Source: Nitrospirota bacterium (GTDB lineage: Bacteria > Nitrospirota > Nitrospiria > Nitrospirales > UBA8639). Taken from it: DNA of 6,588 nucleotides. Below the pieces are notes generated by a model. It saw only the letters and a list, made by a program, of their open reading frames with translations, ran no database searches and was not told the origin of the DNA. Where the stretch lies: positions 1-6,588 of the forward strand of contig QIMB01000003.1 in the NCBI GenBank assembly GCA_003233615.1. Direction: 5' to 3'. How positions within the stretch are numbered: the first letter of the stretch is position 1; each line of letters begins with the position of its first letter. Positions 1-5,677 of the stretch are shown here, in pieces. Both the position numbers and the translations under genes were made by a program.

Positions 1-278
1 GTACTCGTGACAAGCACAACCGCATGCTTCAAGCCACCGCTTCCATCTACTTCGACTTCTTTTAACAAACGAGTTTCACCATCTTCACTCTTGCTTGGAT
101 TCTTTTTGCAAAAGTCCACATTCGGAAATTTGGAAAATGTAAATTCTTTTGGAGGAGGCACTTTACCGGCAAATGTGACCTTTCCTTTAATGGTTCCACC
201 TGCCTGAGCAACGAGCGGGGCAGCGAGCAATATGCCACCGACCAGCAAAGACAATGTTAAAGACTGATGTTTCCTCAT
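1..278 (-). CDS. Exported protein, third member of the cupredoxin/carboxypeptidase-regulatory-like family (3' end outside window)
   Basis: The first 92 codons of a gene that runs off the left edge are visible. The ATG at 278-276 is set by a strong Shine-Dalgarno sequence, GGAGGA, six bases upstream. Residues 1-26 form a clear signal peptide (MRKHQ, then a Leu-rich core, then VAQA before GG), so the protein is exported. The mature start, GGTIKGKVTFAGKVPPPK, matches the opening of the two cupredoxin-like proteins at the other end of the window (GTLKGKVTLLGK and GTIRGTVTLKG). A Cys at residue 57 (VDFCKK) aligns with their YCGRI cysteine, and GGLKHAVVLV aligns with their SLKDVVVM segment. The copper-binding part, if present, lies outside the window, so metal binding cannot be judged. 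It has its own promoter and is separated from the upstream DUF255 gene by a terminator. It diverges more than copies A and B do from each other, so it is a family relative and not a recent duplicate. Confidence 0.85.
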   Translation of the reverse strand, partial: MRKHQSLTLSLLVGGILLAAPLVAQAGGTIKGKVTFAGKVPPPKEFTFSKFPNVDFCKKNPSKSEDGETRLLKEVEVDGSGGLKHAVVLVTS

Positions 279-284
279 GATTCT

Positions 285-290
285 TCCTCC
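285..290 (-). promoter_or_regulatory. Strong Shine-Dalgarno site for the gene starting at 278
   Basis: The minus strand reads GGAGGA, a six-base spacer, then ATG. This is the best ribosome binding site in the window. The other genes have weak sites or rely on coupling, so this gene is probably translated independently and efficiently. Confidence 0.8.
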
Positions 291-426
291 TAAAATTAAG
301 AAAATTTGTTCCGTTGACGAGGGGAAATGAACAAATACGATTTGAGTGAAATCAGGCTGTCCTCTTTATCCCGGCCAGATTCAGCAAAACAACCTGGGTA
401 TGATTCGGTTTCAGTAGTCACTTCCA

Positions 427-455
427 TATATATCAAGAATAAAAAAACCTGTCAA
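427..455 (-). promoter_or_regulatory. Sigma70-like promoter for the gene starting at 278
   Basis: On the minus strand TTGACA (455-450, a perfect -35 match) is followed after exactly 17 bases by TATATA (432-427, four of six matches to TATAAT). Transcription would start near 419-421, giving a leader of about 140 nt before the ATG at 278. The -35 box lies inside the terminator stem-loop that follows the upstream DUF255 gene, and the spacer contains the terminator T-run. The match is by eye. Promoter use is inferred. Confidence 0.55.
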
Positions 456-464
456 GAAAACAGG
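441..464 (-). terminator. Rho-independent terminator downstream of the DUF255 gene
   Basis: The minus strand reads CCTGTT, loop TTCTT, GACAGG, then seven T. The stem has six pairs including one T-G wobble and is followed at once by the U-tract, the classic intrinsic terminator layout. It sits about 100 nt after the DUF255 stop and separates that gene from the next one. A second hairpin on the 5' side (462-479) shares three bases with it, so the two cannot form fully at once. Confidence 0.65.
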
Positions 465-479
465 GCTATCTTAGGCCCT
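462..479 (-). other. Small hairpin competing with the terminator stem
   Basis: AGGGC (462-466) pairs with GCCCT (475-479) around an eight-base loop. Bases 462-464 also belong to the terminator stem, so the two structures are mutually exclusive in the RNA. This could act as an anti-terminator or be chance. Only five pairs are present. Confidence 0.3.
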
Positions 480-491
480 TTGGGTAACGCC

Positions 492-508
492 TTAGGTCTT
501 TTAGGTCT
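492..508. repeat. Short tandem direct repeat TTAGGTCT x2
   Basis: TTAGGTCT occurs at 492-499 and again at 501-508, a nine-base period, in the 3' region after the DUF255 gene. A related CTTAGG occurs at 470-475. It could be a small protein-binding site or chance. Confidence 0.35.
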
Positions 509-561
509 ACATATATTCCAGCAACGATAAAGGAAGAGACAACAACCAAGCATTTCCACCA

Positions 562-2445
562 CTATGCAGGCTGTTTTTTGAGCACCGCGATTAACTCTTC
601 AACACTCCCCTTCACATTTTTTGCCTGAAAGACAGGAGCCAAACATATCTGATCCGTACAGACAAAAGCCACGGAACGCCCATCATAGGGAAACGTAACA
701 TCTCCCCACGTCGCCTGGCCTTCGCGAGGATCAAAACTTCTCATAATTTTCCCAGGGCAAAACACCTGTTGTCCTGCCAGTAACAAGGTCTGAGTCATGA
801 CATCGTCAGGCATCCCGACAATGGCAATATGCACTGGAGGTCGAAACCATTCATCAGCAGCCAAACCCATTAAGGCAACAGGAAGTGGCTGTGGAGTGCC
901 CACGACAGATAGCAACGTATGTTCAGCCGTTGAGCGGTAGTCTTCATTGTCTGTGAGATGAAAAAGATTTAGATAGAACCTGGCCGCTTGAATATTCTCA
1001 CGCGCCGGTTTTGTTGGAATATTCAGTAAGCCAAGGTTATCAGACGACAAGGGGCGATCAAAAAACCCTCCCCCTTTTCGATCGTGCAACAACTCTTGAT
1101 TGATCCGGGCAATAGCTTCAGCATCCTGTAAAAACTGAGGATCTTTCGTCGAATGAAACGCCGTTACCAAGGCCTGACCTAATCGAACATGGTCGGACAA
1201 TTCTCCATAGAGCATGAAGGCACCATTGATTGTTCCGTGAGCAACCCCCTTCGTTGCATCAAACCGTTCAACAACAATCTGCTTCAGAACCTTCAGTGCT
1301 CTCTCCTGCAACTCAGAATTCTCTAGCACGTGCGAGGCATGAAGATACGCCCCGGACATGTCGGCATTACTGCCCGTATACATTCTCCTATCCACGAAAG
1401 GCATGCCATGCGCCTTACGATGGATCATTTCCCAAGAAAAATACTCGGCTCCCGAGACAAGAGTTATTCCTGCTTGGTCCCGTACATCGGCATCCTGGCT
1501 TTCAAAGAACTGGCTGGTTTGGTGGTCAGACAAAAAAGTTTCGACATAATCAATAATGCGTATGGCAATGTGTTTGTATTCTACGTTCCCCGTGAGTTGG
1601 AAGGCATACAGATAATTGTGTAGATTCTGAGCTTGTATAGTCAGCATTTTTTCAAAATGCGGCTGGCTCCAGTCAGCTTGTTCTGCATAGCGGTAAAACC
1701 CACCCCAAACCGGATCAAGCAAAACAACTTGCTTATTTAATGTCGTCAAACCCATGTTCATTAACTCTGCATCCTGCTCAAAAAATCCATACGCTAGAGC
1801 CATCTGAATAGCGTTAGGTTCAAAAAATTTCGGGTGGTCTCGAAATCCACCATTCATCGCATCAAACTCCATTTTCATCATATCCACGCTATGACGTGCC
1901 ATAGACGAACGAAGTACTCCACTGAGCGATTGATTCGTGTGCACACGGCTCTTCACTCGATCCCAGAGCTGAGCCGCTTTCGTGCGCAAGTCTTCTTTTT
2001 CTGATTCATACAACACCCTAGCCTCTTGGAGCAGCTCGACCATCACATCCGGCTCTAGAGAATTGGCCTCAAAAAGGACTTCTCCGGTTGGAAGAAGAAC
2101 ACTGGTTGTCGGCCATCCGCCTGAGCGATAACGAGCTTCAAGATCCGGCCGTTGATCCGTATCGACACGAATGGGAATAAAATGAGACTGGAGTAATGCA
2201 AGAACCTGTGGATCGGAATAGGTTGTTTGATCCATCACATGACAGGCATGACACCACACGGCCGTGAGGTCAAGAAGGATAAGCTTATCTTCAGCTTCTG
2301 CACGATTAAAAGCTTCTTCGCCCCATTCATACCATTCAATATCAGATTGACGATCCTGTTCAGCCTGGTGAGAGAACGCCGCACCTCCCCCGTTCAGAAA
2401 AAGGGAAAAGGTCAAACAAAATATAATGGTAATTTTCAGGATCAT
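562..2445 (-). CDS. Exported DUF255/YyaL-type protein: thioredoxin-like domain plus alpha-barrel
   Basis: An intact 627-residue protein. Residues 1-24 form a signal peptide (MILK, hydrophobic core, NGGGAAFS), so it is probably periplasmic. Residues about 36-145 are a thioredoxin-like fold with the active-site motif WCHACHVM (Cys65 and Cys68) and the cis-Pro signature GGWPTT (109-114). The rest resembles the six-hairpin alpha-barrel of the YyaL/SPATA20 (DUF255) family. Recognisable blocks are GGFRDHPKFFEPN (199-211), WGGFYRYAEQADWSQPHFEKML (in pieces, 247-268), SGAEYFSWE (331-339), GGGFFD (458-463) and ARENIQAARFY (481-491), with Cys563, Cys596 and Cys601 near the C-terminus. The usual family motif is CHWCHVM, so CHAC is a variant. 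Many family members lack a signal peptide and appear cytosolic, so export is notable. The biochemical role of the family is poorly defined, and thiol-disulfide chemistry in the envelope is inferred. The ATG at 2445 is the first start after an in-frame TAG, with only a weak ribosome binding site. It is followed by a terminator at 441-464. Confidence 0.9.
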   Translation of the reverse strand: MILKITIIFCLTFSLFLNGGGAAFSHQAEQDRQSDIEWYEWGEEAFNRAEAEDKLILLDLTAVWCHACHVMDQTTYSDPQVLALLQSHFIPIRVDTDQRPDLEARYRSGGWPTTSVLLPTGEVLFEANSLEPDVMVELLQEARVLYESEKEDLRTKAAQLWDRVKSRVHTNQSLSGVLRSSMARHSVDMMKMEFDAMNGGFRDHPKFFEPNAIQMALAYGFFEQDAELMNMGLTTLNKQVVLLDPVWGGFYRYAEQADWSQPHFEKMLTIQAQNLHNYLYAFQLTGNVEYKHIAIRIIDYVETFLSDHQTSQFFESQDADVRDQAGITLVSGAEYFSWEMIHRKAHGMPFVDRRMYTGSNADMSGAYLHASHVLENSELQERALKVLKQIVVERFDATKGVAHGTINGAFMLYGELSDHVRLGQALVTAFHSTKDPQFLQDAEAIARINQELLHDRKGGGFFDRPLSSDNLGLLNIPTKPARENIQAARFYLNLFHLTDNEDYRSTAEHTLLSVVGTPQPLPVALMGLAADEWFRPPVHIAIVGMPDDVMTQTLLLAGQQVFCPGKIMRSFDPREGQATWGDVTFPYDGRSVAFVCTDQICLAPVFQAKNVKGSVEELIAVLKKQPA

Positions 2446-2742
2446 ACAGAAATTATGGCTCTCGACCTACACTTTCCTTATTCTGAATACATGCATCTCG
2501 CTGGGTTCCATTGAGCATCTGAGGATGAGAAAAAGAACTGGGATGTCTACACGTTCAACATGTTGTCATGCTGAGCAACGCGAAGCATCTGGCTGAGGCA
2601 TGCCCTGGTGAGGCGTGGATCAGATCCTTCATGGCTCTCAGGATGACAAGGTGGAGGCGGAGCATTCTGGAGATCGAACCATACATTCCGTATGATCCCA
2701 TCTTCTCTCACACTCCTTACGTCTCACTTCTTCCTTTTCTCC
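2446..2742. other. Intergenic region between the HEAT-repeat gene and the DUF255 gene
   Basis: This gap contains an 85-bp palindromic repeat (2564-2648) and a perfect ten-base palindrome, CAACATGTTG (2556-2565), that runs into its left edge. I see no convincing sigma70 promoter for the DUF255 gene on the minus strand and no T-run terminator after the HEAT gene stop, so transcription through the gap remains possible. The plus-strand open frame at 2568-2795 is translated repeat sequence and is not a gene. Confidence 0.6.
2564..2648. repeat. REP/MITE-like imperfect palindromic repeat
   Basis: The element starts TGTCATGCTGAGC and ends CTCAGGATGACA. Its 27-base terminal arms (2564-2590 and 2622-2648) match as an inverted repeat at 20 of 27 positions around a 31-base centre. 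Each arm is also a small hairpin: ATGCT...AGCAT in the left arm (2568-2572 with 2584-2588) and ATCCT...AGGAT in the right arm (2624-2628 with 2640-2644). The bases that differ between the arms at these stems change as pairs. The arms resemble the widely seen bacterial interspersed sequence TCATCCTGAGCGAAGCGAAG, which I recall from many draft genomes, including Nitrospira-type genomes. It carries no coding capacity. Confidence 0.75.
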
Positions 2743-4126
2743 TTAGATGCCAATTTGTGCATCAAGAACTTTCACGATCGCAGCGGCTGCTGTGACCTTC
2801 ACAGCATCATCTGTATCTCGAAGAGTGCGTTTCAAGATAGGGAGCAGTCGATGTTCCCCCATTCGTCCCAAGGATCGAACAGCCACAATCCGTGGACGCG
2901 GAATGGGGTCATTTAACATCAACTTCAGCGTGGCAATAACTTTGCCACCCTTCCCATTGCCCAGAGCTTTGACCGCAATGGACCGAAGCGCAGGATTTTG
3001 ATCTTGGAGCAATTTTTGAAGCGTTCACGACTGAAAACGGAACGCCCACACGCAACAACGACGCACAGGCTGCGGCTTGAACCCCGGGATCAGTATCCAG
3101 CAAAGCCTTTGACAATGGTGCTAAGACCTGGTGAGATTCAAAGTATCCCATGCTAAAGGCGGCTTGATTGCGTACCCCGGAGACAGGATCGAACAGGGCC
3201 GCCTTGAGAGTGGGTAAGCTTTCCGAAGCCTGTAGTTTCCCCAACGCCCCAATCGCGGCAGCCCGTATAGAGGGCTGTGTATCCCGAGCCGTTTTTTCTA
3301 ATAAGGGAAGCGCACGGCGATCCTTGATGGCTCCAAAGGCACGAATCGCCCCGCCACGCTCATAGCCTTCCTCGCCTTTTGCTCCTTGTTCTAATCGTGT
3401 CCAGAACTTTTTCTGACCCAATTGATACAGAACCTGAGCCGCTGCAATTTGCACCAAGACTTGTTCATCTTCAAGCGATTCTTCGATCAAGGGAATCACC
3501 TTTGGATCACCAGATTTTCCAATACTTTGTACGGCCTTTGCACGAACTAACCCCGCCGAATCTTTCAAGGCTTGCCGCAATCGCTCGGAACGCTGTCCGG
3601 CCTTGCGTTTCCCCAACGCTTCGGCAACCAACGCACGGATCATCCCGGACCCATCCGTCAACCCCTCTTCCAAATACCCAACCATCTCATCGGAGTCAAT
3701 TTCTTTGAGAGCCGTATAGGCTGCCCCTCGCATCTGTTCCCGCATATCTGCACGCATAGACAAGATGCCAGCTATAGCCAATTGCCGTAGAAGAGCTTCA
3801 TCTTCACGTTTCATCGATTGAACAAACTTCTCATACGAATCCATCGCCGCTGGTGATTCTCCCATTCTGGCTAAAGCCAGAATATGAAGACGATGTATTT
3901 GAGTTGAAACGTTCGATTTTTGAAGAACAGGCTCGACAAGCTCGATGACTTTTTTATAATCACCTTGACTAAAGGCTGTGTTGGCTTGGTCAAGGATGGT
4001 GTCGTTGGATACATCTGCCCAGACAGGGAATGCGGTCAATCCATTCGCGGCCAAGATAAAGACACAGATCATCTGTAATATAAAAGTCTTAGTAAAATTC
4101 ATTGCATGCTGTACCATCTTCCCCAT
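2743..4126 (-). pseudogene. Exported TPR-like/HEAT-repeat protein, split by a one-base frameshift
   Basis: One gene is seen as two frames: 4126-2909 in the first frame, then 3012-2743 in the second, ending at TAA 2745-2743. The restored protein is about 460 residues. Residues about 9-37 form a signal peptide (NFTKTFILQM to FPVWA), 41-105 look TPR-like (ANTAFSQGDYKKVIELVEPV), and from 155 there are ten HEAT-like units with exact 31-residue spacing. The units start at 155 GLTD, 186 ALKD, 217 SLED, 248 GAKG, 279 TARD, 310 ALFD, 341 ALLD, then after the shift LLQD, MLND and TLRD. A TGA in the second frame at 3027-3025 limits the shift to about 3013-3027. Removing one base keeps the 31-residue register. 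A surplus base in the GTGAACG stretch gives VVTLQKLLQD, which fits the repeat consensus best, and the A5 run (3013-3017) is the alternative. HEAT/TPR proteins are usually scaffolds for protein complexes, so a periplasmic assembly role is inferred. The ATG directly follows the TAA of the preceding gene, with AAAGG just before it, which implies coupling. Later in-frame ATGs at 4117 and 4102 are possible starts. No other stop interrupts either part, so the lesion is recent or a sequence error. Confidence 0.85.
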
Positions 4127-4782
4127 TTAGCCTTTCGGAATCTGTGCCTCCAGAGCTTCAATTATCCTATAGCCTAAAGGTGGTTCAAAATAATAATCCG
4201 GCTGGGAGGAGACAACCACATGTCCATATTCCACAAACCAATCCCGGTCCTGGCTTAAGAGTTTTAACAAAACATTTCGGTCAGAATCGACCCATTCAAA
4301 AAATCGTTCTGTTTGGCCGAATTGACCCTGCGCTTCTATTTCATAGAGCACAGCTGAACGGCGCCAATTAAAATTCTACTGGTTTCCCCTTCTAATCTCA
4401 CAGAAAATGGTAACAAATAATCGGATGTTAACGGAACACTCACAACCGTTCGACGTTCTGACAGAATATACCAAACTTTTTGCTCATCGAGTCGAACAAT
4501 GGTCACACCCGCATAGCCTAAGTCTGTTCGAATTCCCCCTAAATGTTCAATGCGATATCGGTCAGATTTGACAAATAATTGGGCCTTGGCCCTTCGTCCA
4601 TCAGTTTTCCATACTAATTTCGCTGAAAACTCTCTAGGGCTCGTGCCCCATTTGCTGTCAGATTGCGCGAGAGCCTCATTCACGGTAAGAAACCCCAGGC
4701 CTAAAGCCAGAACACAGGCTAGGAAACACCAGGAGCTGGACTTATACGTTATGGAGTTATTGAGAAAAACGGTGAGCCTCAT
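4127..4782 (-). pseudogene. Exported LolA/DUF4412-like beta-rich protein, split by a frameshift
   Basis: The first frame runs from ATG 4782 to TAG 4338-4336 and the second ends at TAA 4129-4127. Joined they give about 217 residues. The start at 4782 is chosen over the longer frame reaching 4878 because its ATG overlaps the TGA of the preceding gene (ATGA) and begins a good signal peptide, with the cut near NEALA/QSDS. The mature part alternates polar and hydrophobic residues in short strands: FSAKLVWKTDG, AQLFVKSDRYRIEH, VTIVRLDEQKVWYIL, RRTVVSVPL, then after the shift AVLYEIEAQG, RFFEWVDSD, LLKLLSQDRDW and PPLGYRII. This pattern, with a basic RYRIEH strand and a D-x-x-KVWYI strand, is typical of LolA/LppX-fold or DUF4412 proteins that carry lipid or lipoprotein cargo. 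The assignment is by pattern only. The second frame has a TAG at 4378-4376, so the shift lies in about 4358-4375. One base is missing (modulo three), and the family usually has a few more residues here, so a slightly larger deletion is possible. It lies between copy B and the HEAT-repeat gene in the same operon. Confidence 0.75.
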
Positions 4783-5673
4783 GGACTTTGACGTTCGACC
4801 AGAGGCACGATTTTGATGGGGCGCCCCAGGACCGCTGAAGTAAACCGGGGGGGCTTCAGGCGGGTATGGGCTGTCCACCTTCCAACTGGAGAAGGCAAAG
4901 CAAAATCCGTGTGAGTGGTACGCGACGGTTCTATTGTAACCATTTGAACATGCTCTTGCTTGATACTGGGATGCCAGGCTCTCAATCGGTAAGTTCCTGG
5001 AGGAATGCCGGTAATTTCATAGCTCCCTGCTTCACTCGTAAACGTAAAATAGGGACTATCCACGGCAATGGCCCAACTTTCCATATAGGCATGGAATCCG
5101 CATTGCATGACAAACGTTGTTCGGCCTTTGCTCATGTGAAATTGCCGGACCATGGATTTACCTGGAATATGCTCATGCGTAGCGTGGAGGTTCCCCCGAT
5201 GATGCTCTTCATTAAAGGGGAGTGGAGAATTAAACAAGACACGCGTTCCATGGGTGATCGAGGTTTCATAGGCCTGAATATCGTGCATGACGGGATCCAT
5301 GTTCACAACTTCAATGCCATGTTCACTACGAACGACGGTGGTAAATGGGAGAAACCGGCAATCCCTGGCTTCCACCTTGGGGAGTCACACCTTCTACTAC
5401 CATGACCACACCTTGCAACTGGTTGCGATCATTCACGTCAAAGTCCTTTAGCAATCGCCACCCGTTTCCATCGGAAATACGGCCGCAGTATTCAGGGTCG
5501 GGAAAGGTAATTAAATTGTAGGCTTTGGGAGGCGGGGCAGCCCCCTTGAGGGTCACCGTTCCCCTAATCGTACCAGCGGCTTCTACATTCATCACCTCAT
5601 AGGCTAATGCTATGGGACTCCCAACAGGCAAAAGCCCCAGGACGATGATAATGATGAAATACCGTAAGCCCAT
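4779..5673 (-). pseudogene. Cupredoxin-like/carboxypeptidase-regulatory-like exported protein, copy B, frameshifted
   Basis: The first frame runs 5673-5326 and the second is open from the junction to TGA 4781-4779. The start ATG 5673 lies four bases after the TAA of copy A, with no good ribosome binding site, so translation is probably coupled. The signal peptide is MGLRYFIIIIVLGLLPV to about residue 24. GTIRGTVTLKG and EYCGRISDGNGW follow, then after the junction DCRFLPF and the cupredoxin part with potential type-1 copper ligands: His in MDPVMHDIQAYE, and Cys, His and Met in MQCGFHAYM (about 5084-5102). A carboxypeptidase-regulatory-like beta domain (GSYEITGIPPGTYRLRAWH) and a tail with GRWTAH and PPRF complete it. 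A loop holds five His in 12 residues (5169-5204), more than in copy A. The second frame has TGA at 5387-5385, so the break lies at about 5376-5385. Against copy A, the joined protein lacks about nine residues exactly there, which fits a 26-nt deletion. All predicted ligands survive but are out of frame with the signal peptide. Confidence 0.85.
5373..5393 (-). repeat. AAGGTG direct repeat flanking the copy B frameshift
   Basis: AAGGTG occurs on the minus strand at 5393-5388 and 5378-5373, on either side of the C4 run (5382-5379) where the reading frame is lost. Such short repeats can mark deletion end points. This may be chance. Confidence 0.3.
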
Positions 5674-5677
5674 AGTG

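Larger units (their letters stand above)
279..561. other. Intergenic region between the DUF255 gene and the gene at 278
   Basis: This stretch holds, in minus-strand order, the TTAGGTCT direct repeat, the competing hairpin, the terminator with embedded -35 box, the -10 box, an AT-rich leader of about 140 nt and the GGAGGA site. The plus-strand open frame at 327-530 has no family features and no ribosome binding site that I can recognise, so I do not call a gene. Confidence 0.7.

Noticed and set aside
327..530. Plus-strand 67-residue frame in the intergenic region
   Set aside because: It crosses the terminator and promoter of the minus-strand genes and has no family or export features.
1230..1623. 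Overlapping plus-strand frames inside the DUF255 gene
   Set aside because: They are shadows of a well-supported 627-residue minus-strand gene.
2446..2563. Sigma70 promoter for the DUF255 gene
   Set aside because: TTGAAC near 2557 has no acceptable -10 at 16-18 bases, and the AGAATA near 2480 has no -35.
2568..2795. Plus-strand 75-residue frame starting MLSNAKHLAEA
   Set aside because: It is translation of the palindromic interspersed repeat and flank. Such frames are commonly mis-called as small proteins.
3013..3027. Programmed ribosomal frameshift in the HEAT gene
   Set aside because: There is no stop, rare-codon pause or recognisable slippery heptamer in the first frame, and the shift merely restores a repeat array. 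An indel is simpler.
4358..4375. Programmed -1 frameshift in the LolA-like gene
   Set aside because: The local sequence ATTTTAATT does not form an X-XXY-YYZ heptamer and no downstream structure stands out.
4783..4878. Longer N-terminus for the LolA-like protein starting at 4878
   Set aside because: The extra residues are Pro-rich, lie entirely within the end of copy B and precede a good signal peptide whose ATG overlaps the copy B stop.
4866..5405. 179-residue plus-strand open frame
   Set aside because: It lies opposite copy B, whose minus-strand frames show clear family motifs. The plus frame shows no recognisable domain or ribosome binding site.
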